From Kocuria rhizophila DC2201 (GTDB lineage: Bacteria; Actinomycetota; Actinomycetes; Actinomycetales; Micrococcaceae), in the NCBI RefSeq assembly GCF_000010285.1, contig NC_010617.1, forward strand, positions 310,001 through 374,000: a stretch of 64,000 bases of DNA, written 5' to 3'. Position numbers and translations under genes: made by a program. Every line of letters begins with the position of its first letter. Position 1 is the first letter of the stretch. The notes under the pieces are model-generated. The model had not been told where the DNA came from. It made no database searches and saw only the letters and a list, made by a program, of their open reading frames with translations. Below, piece after piece: positions 1-9,280 of this stretch.

Positions 1-565
1 CCACGGCCTGCGGCTGGAAGAAGCGGTACGCGTCGAAGTGCGAGCAGCGGATCCGGTGGCTCTGCACCACGGCGTCCGTGCCGCTCGCGCCCAGGCGCAG
101 CGCCGCGTTCTCGTGGCGCACGCCGTTCTCCTCCGCGCGGTAGGCCATGGCCCACTCGTGCAGCCCGAAGCAGTCGAACGTGCCGGGCTTCGCCGCGGTG
201 TTCGCCAGGATCTCGCGCGTGAACCTCACGGCCGTCTCCCGCTTGGCGAGGAACGCGCGCGCATCCACGACGACGCCGCTCGCGCCCTCCCGCACGCCCG
301 GCGCCGTGGGCTCTGCGGCGGTCGCGGGGCGGTAGAACTTCCAGTCCGCACGCTCGGGGGCGTCCAGCAGGACGACCCCGGGGCCCGGGTGCCAGCGGGT
401 GAACTGCGCGGGGGAGAGCGTGTAGTAGGTGAAGAGGAAGTCCTCCACAGGGTGCTTCTCCCCGCGGGAACGGCGGTCCAGGAACGGTTCGGTCCAGCGG
501 GAGACCCGGTGCCGGTGGGCCCGTTCCCTGCGGGTCCACTCCTCACGGGTGAGGACCTCAGGCAC
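1..565 (-). CDS. 3-methyladenine DNA glycosylase-like protein (3' part lies outside the window)
   Basis: The first 188 or so codons of a leftward gene whose end is beyond the window edge. The translation starts PEVLTREEWTRRER and contains HPVEDFLFTYY, RWHPGPGVVLLDAPE, FDCFGLHEWAMAY and SHRIRCSHFDAYRFF. As I recall, these blocks mark an actinobacterial family that databases label '3-methyladenine DNA glycosylase', although the true biochemistry of that family is poorly established. I chose the GTG at 565-563, which overlaps the 3' end of the upstream MarR gene by 8 nt, so the two are probably translationally coupled. A copy of the dispersed motif (269-279) is read as GVVVD. The family call is fairly secure; the enzymatic function is not. 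Confidence 0.6.
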   Translation of the reverse strand, partial: MPEVLTREEWTRRERAHRHRVSRWTEPFLDRRSRGEKHPVEDFLFTYYTLSPAQFTRWHPGPGVVLLDAPERADWKFYRPATAAEPTAPGVREGASGVVVDARAFLAKRETAVRFTREILANTAAKPGTFDCFGLHEWAMAYRAEENGVRHENAALRLGASGTDAVVQSHRIRCSHFDAYRFFQPQAV

Positions 566-1217
566 GGGTGCCGTCCTGCGCGTTCTCCTTCGAGGTGACG
601 ATCAACAGGTGCATCTCCTCGTTGAGCCGCTGCACCTGCTCCGCGGTGACCCGCAGCCGCTGCATCATCTCCTCCGGGACCTGCACGGCCCGCTCCCTCA
701 GCGCCGCCCCCTCGGGTGTGACGGTCACGGCCAGGGCGCGCTCGTTGCCCGGGTCCCGCTCCCGGGTGATGAGCCCCCGGGCCTCCAGGCGCTTGAGCAG
801 CGGGGAGAGAGTGGCCGAGTCCTGCATGAGGTCCTCGCCGAGGTCCTTGACCGTGCGCGGGTGGCGGTCCCACAGGGCCAGCATCACCAGGTACTGCGGA
901 TGGGTCAGCCCCAGCGGCTCCAGGACCGGGCGGTAGCTGTGCACCACCATGCGCGAGGCCACGGACAGGGAGAAGCACAACTGGTTGGACAGCGCCAGCG
1001 GGTCGTCGGCCGGGTCCTGGGGCGGGACGGTGCCCTGGGCTGGGGCGGCGTCCCGGTGGTCGGGGGAGGCCACGGGGTTGCGTGCCGCAGCGGACGGGGC
1101 CCCGTCCGCCGGGCCCGGCGCGGCTGCGGGGGCGTGTGCGGAACCCGCCGCGGCACAGGGACCGGGCGTCGCGGCGTCGTCGTTCCCGACGCCCAGGGGT
1201 GCGGTGTCGCGGGTCAT
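558..1217 (-). CDS. MarR-family regulator, OhrR-like
   Basis: A 219-residue MarR protein. The winged-helix part (about residues 75-215) has LSNQLCFSLSVASR, YRPVLEPLGLTHPQYLV, DSATLSPLLKRLEARGLI and NERALAV. The cysteine in LCFSL sits where OhrR family repressors carry the peroxide-sensing Cys, so organic-hydroperoxide sensing is a reasonable inference, although no ohr gene is adjacent. The first 75 residues are Ala/Pro/Gly-rich and look disordered, which is unusual for MarR. Either the true start is downstream or this is a lineage-specific extension. The extension carries one copy of the dispersed motif (about 1171-1181, read NDDAA). The gene begins 14 nt after lysC stops and runs into the glycosylase-like gene, suggesting an operon. 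Confidence 0.75.
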   Translation of the reverse strand: MTRDTAPLGVGNDDAATPGPCAAAGSAHAPAAAPGPADGAPSAAARNPVASPDHRDAAPAQGTVPPQDPADDPLALSNQLCFSLSVASRMVVHSYRPVLEPLGLTHPQYLVMLALWDRHPRTVKDLGEDLMQDSATLSPLLKRLEARGLITRERDPGNERALAVTVTPEGAALRERAVQVPEEMMQRLRVTAEQVQRLNEEMHLLIVTSKENAQDGTRA

Positions 1218-1231
1218 GGGGTGCGCCGGGG

Positions 1232-2518
1232 TCAGCGCCCCGTGCCCCCGTAGACGGTGGCCTCTTCGCTGGAGTCCAGGCCGAAGGCGGTGTGGACGGC
1301 GCGCACCGCCTCGTCGAGCTTGTCCACCGAGGTGACGATGGAGATGCGGACCTCGGAGGTGGAGATCATGTCCACGTTGATGTTCGCGTCCGCCAGCGCC
1401 TGGAAGAACTGGAAGGCCACGCCCGTGTTCGTCTTCATGCCCGCGCCCACCAGTGACAGCTTGCCCACCTCGCTGTTGTAGTCCAGGCGGGTGTAGCCGA
1501 TCTTCTCCTCGGCGGCGCGCAGCAGGTTCATGGCCAGGGCGCCCTGGGACTCGTCCAGCGTGAAGGACACGTCCGTGAGGGGGTGCTCGCCGGTGGAGAC
1601 GTTCTGCACGATCATGTCCACGTACACCTCGGAGTCCGCGAGCAGGCGGAAGATCCGGGACGCGATGCCCGGGTGGTCCGGTGCGCCCACGATCGTGATC
1701 TTGGCCTGGCTGCGATCATGAGCGATACCGGCGATCAGCGGCTGTTCCAAGGGGATCTCCTTCTGGGGCGTGAGGATCTCGTCGGGGCTGGGGATCACCC
1801 AGGTGCCCTCGTTGTGGGTGAAGGACGAGCGGACGTGCAGCGGGACGTTGAAGCGGCGGGCGTACTCCACGCAGCGCAGGTGCAGGATCTTGGCGCCGTT
1901 CGCGGCCAGCTCCAGCATCTCCTCCGAGGAGACCCGGTCCAGCTTCCGGGCCGAGGGCACGATGCGCGGGTCCGCGGAGTACACGCCGTCCACATCCGAG
2001 TAGATCTCGCACACGTCCGCGTCCAGGGCCGCGGCCAGGGCCACGGCGGTGGTGTCCGAACCGCCGCGACCCAGCGTGGTGATGTCCTTGGACGAGCGGT
2101 TCATGCCCTGGAAGCCGGCGATGATGGCCACGTTGTCGTTGTCCAGGGCCTCCCGGACCCGCAGCGGGCTGACCTCCACGAGCTTGGCCGCCCCGTGGGC
2201 GCCGTCCGTGATCATCCCCGCCTGGGAGCCCGTGAAGGACTGCGCCGGGACGCCGAGGTCCGAGATGGCCATGGCCAGCAGCGCCATGGAGATCCGCTCG
2301 CCGGAGGTCAGCAGCATGTCCAGCTCGCGGGCCGGGGGCTTGCGGGCCACCTCGTTCGCGAGGTCCAGGAGGTCGTCGGTAGTGTCGCCCATGGCGGAGA
2401 CCACCACGACCACCTGGTTGCCGGCGTTGCGGGTCTCGGCCACACGGCGGGCGACCCTGCGGACACCATCGGCATCGGCGACCGACGAGCCGCCGAACTT
2501 CTGGACAATGAGACTCAT
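1232..2518 (-). CDS. lysC: Aspartokinase
   Basis: 428 residues, full length for an ACT-domain aspartokinase, the first step of the aspartate pathway to lysine, threonine and methionine and, in Gram-positives, to diaminopimelate. The N-terminal kinase domain has VQKFGGSSV, VVVVSAMGDTTDDLL, LLTSGERIS, GFQGMN and TTLGRGGSDTTAVALAAAL. Two ACT domains follow (about 265-340 and 345-420), with the effector-site segment VSTGEHPLTDVSF. C. glutamicum makes a separate beta subunit from an internal start. I see no good ATG/GTG with a ribosome-binding site at the equivalent position (IPLEQPLIAG), so that arrangement is not supported. An AGAGGA ribosome-binding site precedes the ATG. asd, the usual partner, is not downstream; MarR is. 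Confidence 0.95.
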   Translation of the reverse strand: MSLIVQKFGGSSVADADGVRRVARRVAETRNAGNQVVVVVSAMGDTTDDLLDLANEVARKPPARELDMLLTSGERISMALLAMAISDLGVPAQSFTGSQAGMITDGAHGAAKLVEVSPLRVREALDNDNVAIIAGFQGMNRSSKDITTLGRGGSDTTAVALAAALDADVCEIYSDVDGVYSADPRIVPSARKLDRVSSEEMLELAANGAKILHLRCVEYARRFNVPLHVRSSFTHNEGTWVIPSPDEILTPQKEIPLEQPLIAGIAHDRSQAKITIVGAPDHPGIASRIFRLLADSEVYVDMIVQNVSTGEHPLTDVSFTLDESQGALAMNLLRAAEEKIGYTRLDYNSEVGKLSLVGAGMKTNTGVAFQFFQALADANINVDMISTSEVRISIVTSVDKLDEAVRAVHTAFGLDSSEEATVYGGTGR

Positions 2519-2672
2519 GCGTTCCTCTCGCGGGCGGTGGCCCGCACTGGGCGGGCGGACGGTCTCGGGGGTTCAGTGCCCCATGCTACTGGTTCGGGGG
2601 AACCGCCGGTCACGGGATCACGGGGCGGTGGCGGGTCCAGGGGCGCACTGCCCGGCGGGTCGGCCCGGTGCG

Positions 2673-3278
2673 CTACGTGGCCTCGGAGACCACCGTGCGG
2701 CCCTCGAACGCGCGGCCCAGCGTGACCTCGTCCGCGTACTCCAGGTCACCGCCCACCGGCAGCCCCGAGGCCAGCCGCGTGACCCGGATGCCGAGGGTCT
2801 TCAGCAGCCGGGACAGGTACGTGGCGGTGGCCTCGCCCTCGAGGTTGGGGTCCGTGGCCAGCACGATCTCCTGCACTGTCTCGTCCGACAGGCGGGTCAT
2901 CAGCTCACGAATGCGCAGCTGGTCCGGGCCCACTCCCTGCAGCGGCGAGATGGCACCGCCCAGCACGTGGTAGAGCCCGCGGTAGCTGCGGGTGCGTTCG
3001 ATGGCCATGACGTCCTTGGACTCCTCCACCACGCAGATCACGCTGCGGTCCCGGCGGGCGTCCCGGCAGATGGCGCACTCCTCCTGCTCGGTCACGTTGC
3101 CGCAGATCACGCAGAAGGACACGGAGGTCTTCACGGTGGAGATGGCGTCCACGAGCTGCTGGACCTCGTCCTTGTCCGCGTCCAGCAGGTGGAACGCGAT
3201 GCGCTGCGCGGACTTGGGGCCCACACCGGGCAACCGCCCCAGCTCGTCGATGAGGTCTTGAACCGGTCCTTCGTACAC
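2673..3278 (-). CDS. recR: Recombination mediator protein RecR
   Basis: 201 residues from the GTG at 3278, chosen because an AAGGAG ribosome-binding site lies 5 nt upstream; a longer frame adds 22 non-conserved residues. The order is typical: helix-hairpin-helix ([17 protein letters not shown]), a four-cysteine zinc finger (FCVICG and CAIC), a Toprim domain ([43 protein letters not shown]) and the C-terminal Walker-B-like tail. RecR works with RecO and RecF to load RecA on gapped DNA. It follows dnaX by 76 nt. The ybaB/ebfC gene that many bacteria carry between dnaX and recR is absent here. Confidence 0.95.
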   Translation of the reverse strand: MYEGPVQDLIDELGRLPGVGPKSAQRIAFHLLDADKDEVQQLVDAISTVKTSVSFCVICGNVTEQEECAICRDARRDRSVICVVEESKDVMAIERTRSYRGLYHVLGGAISPLQGVGPDQLRIRELMTRLSDETVQEIVLATDPNLEGEATATYLSRLLKTLGIRVTRLASGLPVGGDLEYADEVTLGRAFEGRTVVSEAT

Positions 3279-3354
3279 CGTGCTCCTTCGTGGTGGTGGT
3301 CGTGATCGGGCGGTGCGCCGCAGGGCGGCCGCGGTGAGCGGCACCCGTGCGAGG

Positions 3355-6300
3355 TCACCGGCCGGTGTCGTGCGACCGTTCGTCGATCAGCATGCCACCC
3401 AGGATGCGCTCGATGGCGGCCTTCCCGTACAGGGCGGAGTCCTCGAGGGACTCGTCGTCGGCTCCGGGAACGAAGTTCTCCTCGTCCACGCCCGGGCTGC
3501 GGGTGCTCGGCGGGGCGATGCCCGGGGAACCGCTGGTGGCCGCGGCAATGGCAGCGGCGTGGCGCTCCCGCCAGCCGCGCCGCTGTCCTCCGGCGGGCGA
3601 GGGGGTGGCCCCGCCGTGTGCCGAGGGGCTCGCGGACTCCCGGCCGGACGCGGTGCGCTCCCCGGCGCCGCCCCCGCCCCCGGGGGTGCGGTGCGGATCC
3701 GGGCGGTCCCCGTCCCGCACGGGCCCCGAGCCGTCGCCCCGACCCTCGGGGCGGCGTCCACGCCGCGGGTACGACGACGCCGCGGGCCCCGGTTCGTCGT
3801 ACATGTCCGCCGGGGGCTCGTCCTCCGGGGGAGGGGGCGGCTCCTCAGGGCTCCAGTACTCGGGGCCCCGGTCCGGTCGGGCGCCCGCACCACCCGGGGT
3901 GACGCCGCCCATGCCCTGGTCCCGGTGGTTCTGGTCCCCGGTGCTCTGGTTCTCGGTGCTCTGCTCCCCACGGTGTTGGCCCCCCCGGCCCTGGATCCCG
4001 CTGCTTGGGGCCCCACTGCCCGGGGTCCCGCCGCCCGGGTTCTGGGCTCCACCGGAGTGCGGACGGCTGCCGTCCGCGGGGGTGTTCTCACCGGGTGCCG
4101 GGGGAGATGCGTCGGGGCGCTCGGACGGCCCGCCCTGCACTGCGTCCTGCGGTGCCTGGTGCTCCGTGGGCGCCTGACTCGGGGACTCGGGACCCTGGGC
4201 GGAGCCGGGCGCGGTGGCCTGCCCCGACCCGGGCTCAGTGGCCTGCCCCGACCCGAGCGCGGTGTCGGACTCCGGCCCGCGCCCCGTGCTGAATCCCGAG
4301 CCGGGCCCCGTACCGGAGCGTGGTGCAGTGGTGCTGTCGGTTCCGGCGGCCTCCCCGGACGGCGCGGCAGCGGATTCCGAGGCACTGGCCCGCGCGCCCG
4401 TGGAGGTGCCGCTCTCTTCCGCAGAGTGCTCCCCGGTGCCGGACCGGTCACCACCCGTTCGGGTGCCGACCCCCGGCTGGGGAATGGGCGCCACGGACCA
4501 CGAGGTGACGGGTTCGTCGTCGTCGCCGGACGGCTCTCGGTGAGTTTCCTGCGATGCGGAGCGGCCGCGCTCCTCCGACCGGCCCGCCCGCCGATCCTGC
4601 CCCCGGTCGCTCCGCGAGGGCCCCGAGGAGGCATCCCGCGCGGGGGCGGTCGACGCGTCCCTCGACGCGGGGGACGCGCTGTCCTGGCCACCCGAGGGGT
4701 TGCTGCGCCGTCGGTTCACGCCGAAGCCCTCCGGCTCCCGGAAGTAGTCCGGCTGCTCCTGGGATGAACCCGGGCCACCGGTGCTCCTGGGGGCCGGGCC
4801 GCGCCCACCGGAACCGCCGCCGCGCGGGTCTCCGCCCGAGCCCGGGGGTGGGCCTCCGGCGGGGCCGCCGTGCTGTCCTCGCGTGTCCCCCGGGCGCACG
4901 GCCTCCACCGCGCAGTCCAGCCCCACCACGTTCTGGATGGCGGTGCGGACGTCCCCCTCGAAGCGGGGGAAGTTCATGATGTCGCCGTCACCCTCGAAGG
5001 CAATGCGCAGCGTGGAGTTCTCGTAGGAGATGGGCGTGCCGCGCACCGTGATGGCCCACGCCACGCGGCGGATCTCCGCGAGGGCGGAGACGATCTCCGG
5101 CCACGAGGAGCGCAGCAGCTCCAGCTCGCCGCTGGTGACGTCGCTCGCCGCGGTGGTACCGGCCGCGGCACCGTCGTTCACACCGTCTCCCGCGCCCTCT
5201 CCAGCGCTTCCAGTGGAGGGCGACGGCGCGGCGGGGTCCCGGTCGTCCGACGGTGCGGTGTCCGGTTCGCCGCGGGCGCCGGAGGATGCCCCGGTCTCCT
5301 CGCCGGGGGTGGCGGCGCGGTCCTCTCCGGGGGCGGTGGCGTGGGACGGGGCGTCCGAACCCCGGGCGTCGTAATCGCGCCCACGAGAACACTGTCCGTC
5401 GGAGCGCGGCGCGGACTCCCGGCCGTCCGGTCTGTGCGCGTCCGCACCACCGCGCGTGTCATCCAAGCGCTGGACGCCGGAACGTGACTGCGCCCCGACG
5501 GTGTCCTGGGCGTCGTCGGGCCGGGAGGGCGTCGAAGACGCTGGCGACTTCGTCGGGTCGGCGGGTGCACCGGTGGCCGGGGAGCGCTCCTGCCCCGCGG
5601 CGTCGTGCTCGGTGGTGGTGCCGTCCGCGGGCGGGTGGTTGCCCTGGGGTCCGCGCTCACCCTGCGGAACGGGGTCACCCGCGGCGGGGTGGTCGCTGCC
5701 GCGGGGGTTCTCGGCCTCGTCCTCCGGGATGGACGGCTCGGCGATGTCCGGGGTGGTCAGGGCGGAACGGCCCGGCTGCGAGCCGTCCTGCCGGACGGGG
5801 CCGGACGGGGCAGGGTCCGCGGCCTCCCGTGCGGGTGCCGCGGAGGCGTCGGACGAAGGGGAGTCGGGCGCCACGGGCGCCATGGCGTCCGCACCGGGTG
5901 CGTGGGGCGCGGCCGGGTCGACCCCGTCCGCCGCGCCGGGCGCCGGAGGAATGGAGGGCCCACCGGGCCGGATGCCCGCGCCCCGGGGAATGCTCAGCCG
6001 GCGTTCCAGGCGGTCCACGCGGGAGGTGATGCCGCGGGTGGTGTCATCCGCGGAGGGCAGCAGGATGCGGGCGCACAGCAGCTCCAGGTGCAGCTGCGGG
6101 GAGGTGGCTCCCGTCATCTCGTTGAGCGCCTCGTTGGTGATGTCCGCGGAGCGGGAGAGCTCCGCGGCGCCCAGCTGGGTGGCCTGGTTGCGCAGCCGGT
6201 TGATCTGGTCCGTGGGCATCCCGTGCAGGATGTTGGCCGCGGAGTCCGGGACCGCGTTGACCACCACGAGGTCCCGGAAGCGCTCGAGGAGGTCCTCCAC

Positions 6301-7149
6301 GAAACGGCGCGGGTCCTGACCGGTCTGGACCACGCGGTCCACGGAGGAGAACACGGTGGCGGCGTCCCCGGCGGCGAAGGCATCCACGACGTCGTCGAGC
6401 AGCGCGGCGTGGGTGTAGCCGAGCAGGGCGACGGCGAGGTCGTAGCTGATCCCGCGCTCGTCCGAGCCCGCCATGAGCTGGTCCAGCACCGAGAGCGAGT
6501 CGCGCACGGACCCGCCGCCGGCGCGGACCACCAGGGAGAGCACACCCGGCTCGGTGCTGACGCCCTCCTCCTGGCACAGCTGCTCCAGGTAGCGCATGAG
6601 CGGCTCGGGCGGCACCAGCCGGAAGGGGTAGTGGTGTGTGCGTGAGCGGATGGTGGTGAGCACCTTGGAGGGCTCGGTGGTGGCGAAGATGAACTTCACG
6701 TGCTCCGGAGGTTCCTCCACGATCTTCAGCAGGGCGTTGAAGCCCTCGCGCGTGACCATGTGGGCCTCGTCGATGATGAAGATCTTGTAGCGGTCCCGCA
6801 CGGGCGCGAAGGTGGCGCGTTCGCGCAGGTCACGCGCGTGGTCCACGCCGCCGTGGGAGGCGGCGTCCATCTCGATGACGTCCAGGGAGCCGGCGCCGTC
6901 CCGGGCGAGGTCCCGGCAGGACTCGCAGCGCCCGCACGGCGTGGCGGTGGGCCCCTCGGCGCAGTTGAGGCAACGGGCCAGGATGCGCGCGGACGTGGTC
7001 TTGCCGCAGCCGCGGGGGCCCGAGAAGAGGTAGGCGTGGTTGACCCTGTTCTTGCGCAGCGCGGTCATCAGGGGCTCGGTCACGTGCTCCTGACCGATGA
7101 CGTCCTCGAAGGTCTCCGGGCGGTAGCGGCGGTACAGGGCGGTAGTCAC
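3355..7149 (-). CDS. dnaX: DNA polymerase III subunit gamma/tau, unusually long
   Basis: 1264 residues from GTG 7149; typical DnaX proteins are 550-850. Residues 1-370 are a standard clamp-loader ATPase: [15 protein letters not shown], Walker [10 protein letters not shown] (44-52), a zinc-binding cysteine cluster (CLNC, CGRCESC), Walker [14 protein letters not shown] and sensor FIFATTEP. About 670-750 is a second folded block ([18 protein letters not shown] to [10 protein letters not shown]), the conserved tau-type domain of actinobacteria. Residues 1225-1264 ([18 protein letters not shown]) are also conserved. Everything between, roughly 375-665 and 755-1205, is Pro/Gly/Ser/Thr/Asp-rich disorder with short internal repeats such as GSGQAT. 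A -10-like TAGAGT lies 7 nt before the GTG, so the mRNA may be leaderless. One dispersed motif (3773-3783) is read AASSY. Confidence 0.93.
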   Translation of the reverse strand: MTTALYRRYRPETFEDVIGQEHVTEPLMTALRKNRVNHAYLFSGPRGCGKTTSARILARCLNCAEGPTATPCGRCESCRDLARDGAGSLDVIEMDAASHGGVDHARDLRERATFAPVRDRYKIFIIDEAHMVTREGFNALLKIVEEPPEHVKFIFATTEPSKVLTTIRSRTHHYPFRLVPPEPLMRYLEQLCQEEGVSTEPGVLSLVVRAGGGSVRDSLSVLDQLMAGSDERGISYDLAVALLGYTHAALLDDVVDAFAAGDAATVFSSVDRVVQTGQDPRRFVEDLLERFRDLVVVNAVPDSAANILHGMPTDQINRLRNQATQLGAAELSRSADITNEALNEMTGATSPQLHLELLCARILLPSADDTTRGITSRVDRLERRLSIPRGAGIRPGGPSIPPAPGAADGVDPAAPHAPGADAMAPVAPDSPSSDASAAPAREAADPAPSGPVRQDGSQPGRSALTTPDIAEPSIPEDEAENPRGSDHPAAGDPVPQGERGPQGNHPPADGTTTEHDAAGQERSPATGAPADPTKSPASSTPSRPDDAQDTVGAQSRSGVQRLDDTRGGADAHRPDGRESAPRSDGQCSRGRDYDARGSDAPSHATAPGEDRAATPGEETGASSGARGEPDTAPSDDRDPAAPSPSTGSAGEGAGDGVNDGAAAGTTAASDVTSGELELLRSSWPEIVSALAEIRRVAWAITVRGTPISYENSTLRIAFEGDGDIMNFPRFEGDVRTAIQNVVGLDCAVEAVRPGDTRGQHGGPAGGPPPGSGGDPRGGGSGGRGPAPRSTGGPGSSQEQPDYFREPEGFGVNRRRSNPSGGQDSASPASRDASTAPARDASSGPSRSDRGQDRRAGRSEERGRSASQETHREPSGDDDEPVTSWSVAPIPQPGVGTRTGGDRSGTGEHSAEESGTSTGARASASESAAAPSGEAAGTDSTTAPRSGTGPGSGFSTGRGPESDTALGSGQATEPGSGQATAPGSAQGPESPSQAPTEHQAPQDAVQGGPSERPDASPPAPGENTPADGSRPHSGGAQNPGGGTPGSGAPSSGIQGRGGQHRGEQSTENQSTGDQNHRDQGMGGVTPGGAGARPDRGPEYWSPEEPPPPPEDEPPADMYDEPGPAASSYPRRGRRPEGRGDGSGPVRDGDRPDPHRTPGGGGGAGERTASGRESASPSAHGGATPSPAGGQRRGWRERHAAAIAAATSGSPGIAPPSTRSPGVDEENFVPGADDESLEDSALYGKAAIERILGGMLIDERSHDTGR

Positions 7150-7216
7150 ACAGAAGACTCTAGCGGGGGTCTCAGACGCCCTCAGCGGGCCCGCGAGCAT
7201 GGGGAGCCAGGAACGT

Positions 7217-7307
7217 GAAGACCCCCCGTGCACCCGCCAGAGCCCATATACCCTTGCTGCCTTCCGGCCCTGGGGGAGTTTTACGAGATGGCGCCACACG
7301 AGGGGCT
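7217..7307 (-). ncRNA. ffs: Signal recognition particle RNA (small bacterial type)
   Basis: On the minus strand the sequence contains the hallmark SRP apical loop CAGGGCCGGAAGGCAGCA, flanked by CTCCCC and by GGGCTCTGGCGGGTG. The ends pair as a long hairpin (5' CCCCTCGTG against 3' CACGGGGGG). A -10-like TAAAGT at 7320-7315 fits a start near 7307. The RNA pairs with Ffh to target membrane proteins. Position between tRNA-Ser and dnaX is the usual actinobacterial order. The exact ends are approximate. Confidence 0.9.
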
Positions 7308-7410
7308 GGTCACTACTTTAGCCCAAGCGCGCGCGGAGTTCGAACCGGCCGCCACCGGTGGCCGCACCCTCCGCCCGGGTGAGGATTCGCGCGCTGGACG
7401 GGAGTTCCGC

Positions 7411-7416
7411 TATGCT
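7411..7416 (+). promoter_or_regulatory. Probable -10 box for tRNA-Ser
   Basis: TATGCT about 44 nt before the tRNA. No convincing -35 hexamer is visible at 16-18 nt, so only the -10 is proposed. Confidence 0.35.
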
Positions 7417-7459
7417 GATTGCCGCACGTGCCCCGCGAGAGCGGAACGCGTGTTTGCCT

Positions 7460-7544
7460 GGAGGATTCGCCTAGCGGCCTATGGCGCACGCCTGGAACGC
7501 GTGTTGGGTTAACGCCCTCGGGGGTTCAAATCCCCCATCCTCCG
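7460..7544 (+). tRNA. tRNA-Ser(GGA)
   Basis: The acceptor stem GGAGGAT pairs with ATCCTCC. The anticodon arm CACGC-CTGGAAC-GCGTG gives anticodon GGA, a long variable arm follows (class II), and the T loop is GGTTCAAATCC. The CCA end is not encoded. Confidence 0.95.
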
Positions 7545-7658
7545 CAGCACCGCGAAGCCCCTGATCCGCCACCTGGCGGGTCGGGGGCTTCGTCGTTGCC
7601 CTGGTGCCCCGCCGCGTGACGCGCGGATCACGTGAGGCGGCCTGCGTAGTCTGCCTCC

Positions 7659-8514
7659 ATGGTCGGGCTCCCCTTCTCCCTCTCGCGCGGTGGTCGTCAG
7701 TCTTGCCGACAGCGACCGCAGGCCCGGTTTCTTCGCCCAGCCGCTGGGGGAAATCTTCGAGGTGTTCGACGCCTTCCACGGCGCCACCCAGGACTGGACT
7801 CCGTACTTCGACGCGGAACGGTTCGCGGGAAACTACCTGCGTCCCCCGGACCCTGCCGAGATCGGCTGCGCCATCAGCCATGCCCAGGTGATCCGCGCGT
7901 TCGCGGCGGAGCCCGGGGACGATGCGGACCTGCTCCTGGTGGCGGAGGACGACGCCCGGTTCACCGCCGACCTCCCCTGTGCCCTGCGTGCCGTGACCGA
8001 GGGTCCGCTGCCGCACGACGTGGTGGTCCTGACGGACGGGTTGAGCCTGGACCCCGCGCTGCACCGCAGGCGGTTCCTCACCTCCATCTCTCAGCTCTCC
8101 CTCCTCTCGCGCACCGTCTCGGGCCCCGAGCGGCGTCACCGGATCGGGCGTTTCGCCGGACAGGGGGACTGCTCGGGGCTGTACCTGATGACCCGCGGCG
8201 GCGCGAGGAAGTTCGACGACTAGGTGCGGGCGCTGCCGGAGGGGAAGCTGCAGCGCGTCGCGGATGCGTGGCCGGATCTCCGTGACGAGGGCGGGGTGGA
8301 CGTCGCGCTCGTCCGACCCAGCCTCGTCCGGTGGTCGGGCGGATCCACCATCCGCGCCTCGGAGGACGGGCCCGCCGCGCGACGGGAGGCGCCCCTCCCG
8401 CCGTCCCTGCGGGACCGGATTGCCGTGCGCTCCAGGCTCCGGGGCGCGGGTCCTGCGCTCCGGGCCACGGTCGACGACGCGGGGTACCGCCTGCGGGGCG
8501 TGTTCCGTTCCTGA
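7659..8514 (+). pseudogene. GT25-family glycosyltransferase, disrupted
   Basis: The frame from 7690 encodes a family-25 (LgtF/LPS-type) glycosyltransferase: VVSLADSDRR, FDAFHGATQDWTPYFDAERF, EIGCAISHAQVIRAF and the DXD-like VAEDDARF. The frame is stopped by TAG at 8221-8223, yet the same frame continues at once (VRALPEGKLQRVADAWPDLR and on) to 8514. The N-terminus also looks broken: the only nearby ATG (7659, MVGLPFSLSR) is one base out of frame with VVVSLADS, as if one base was inserted near 7688. No ribosome-binding site precedes GTG 7690. Read as a degraded surface-glycan gene. Sequencing error or stop readthrough are alternatives. A shorter relic of a paralog sits at 11412. Confidence 0.7.
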
Positions 8515-8527
8515 GTCGCCCATGGCT

Positions 8528-8566
8528 AGGGCACCGCAGGGTCGCTCGTGAGACCCGCGGTGCCCT
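8528..8566 (+). terminator. Hairpin after the GT25 remnant
   Basis: Arms AGGGCACCGC(A)GGGTC and GACCCGCGGTGCCCT, 15 bp with one bulged A and an 8-nt loop, no T-tract. It lies 14 nt after the remnant's stop. Confidence 0.6.
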
Positions 8567-8574
8567 CGTGCCCA

Positions 8575-8610
8575 CCTCCGGATTGCCCCGAGCACGGGGC
8601 AGTCCGGAGG
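8575..8610 (-). terminator. Terminator of the small secreted protein gene
   Basis: A 16-bp stem with one wobble (CCTCCGGATTGCCCCG against CGGGGCAGTCCGGAGG), 4-nt loop AGCA, 13 nt beyond the stop codon at 8624. No U-tract, as is usual in this window. Confidence 0.7.
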
Positions 8611-8623
8611 GTGCGAGTACCCG

Positions 8624-9016
8624 CTACTTGCGGCGCGGGGTGAAGGACGTGGAGCACTTCCACGTGGTCTTGCCGGACACGGCGGTGACGTCCACGACCA
8701 CCTTGACCCCCGGGGTGGCCCTGGCAATGGCGTACGGAACCGCTGCCGTTCCCCTGGTGGACGCCGTGGCGTTCTTGACGGTGGTCGTGGTCTTGTAGCG
8801 GGCGCGCGTGGTGACCTTCGCCTTGGCGCCCACCTTGGAGACGTTCACGGTGGTGGTGGTGTTCTGCTTCGGCTGCGTCACGGACATGCTCGCGGCACAC
8901 GGCTTGGCGGCCGCGGCCTCGGCCGGGGCGGCGTCGGCCAGGGAGAGGCCGGCGGTCAGGGAGAGGGCCACGAAGGCGGTGGCGAGGGAGCGGCGCAAGG
9001 GTGCGGCAGTGGCCAT
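8624..9016 (-). CDS. Small secreted protein, unknown function
   Basis: 130 residues from ATG 9016, preceded by AAAGGA at 6 nt spacing. A longer frame starts further upstream but adds nothing conserved-looking. Residues 1-37 are a Sec signal peptide (MATAAPLRRSLATAFVAL then an Ala-rich AXA cleavage zone around AEAAAA). The mature part of about 95 residues is Thr/Val/Lys-rich with alternating beta-type patterns (TTTTVNVSKVGAKAKV, TTTTVKNATA). It has two cysteines near its ends (KPCAASMSV and WKCSTSFTP) that could form a disulfide, suggesting a single Ig-like or beta-sandwich domain. I do not recognise the family. It is followed by its own strong hairpin, so it is probably monocistronic. Confidence 0.8.
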   Translation of the reverse strand: MATAAPLRRSLATAFVALSLTAGLSLADAAPAEAAAAKPCAASMSVTQPKQNTTTTVNVSKVGAKAKVTTRARYKTTTTVKNATASTRGTAAVPYAIARATPGVKVVVDVTAVSGKTTWKCSTSFTPRRK

Positions 9017-9224
9017 GGTGGGTCCTTTGTGGGAGGGGCGCGCTGGGGATTCTGCAGTGCTCGCTGATCGACAGCCCGGCCGATCCGTTCCCGCGCCCAG
9101 GGGATGAGAACAGCAGGATCGTAGCCGCGCCTGCCCCACCCAGGGGGTTTGCGCGCGAAAATTACACATGGCTTCTCATTGACCTGCCCGGTGGCCCGCC
9201 CCTCCCGGACGGATGGTCACGACG

Positions 9225-9262
9225 GTGCCCCTGCGACCGCCCGGTGGCGGCCACAGGGGCAC
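9225..9262 (-). terminator. Terminator of the secreted nuclease gene
   Basis: 17-bp stem with two mismatches (arms start GTGCCCCTG and end CAGGGGCAC), CGGT loop, 19 nt beyond the stop codon at 9281. Confidence 0.65.
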
Positions 9263-9280
9263 TCCGTGTGCGGCGAGCTG

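Noticed and set aside
1232-1800. Separate beta subunit of aspartokinase from an internal start
   Set aside because: Known for C. glutamicum, but no suitable ATG/GTG with a ribosome-binding site occurs at the matching position here.
3280-5490. Long open frames on the plus strand opposite dnaX (up to 495 codons)
   Set aside because: They are antisense shadows of a G+C-rich low-complexity coding region: Arg/Gly/Ala/Pro-rich, no domains, no ribosome-binding sites.
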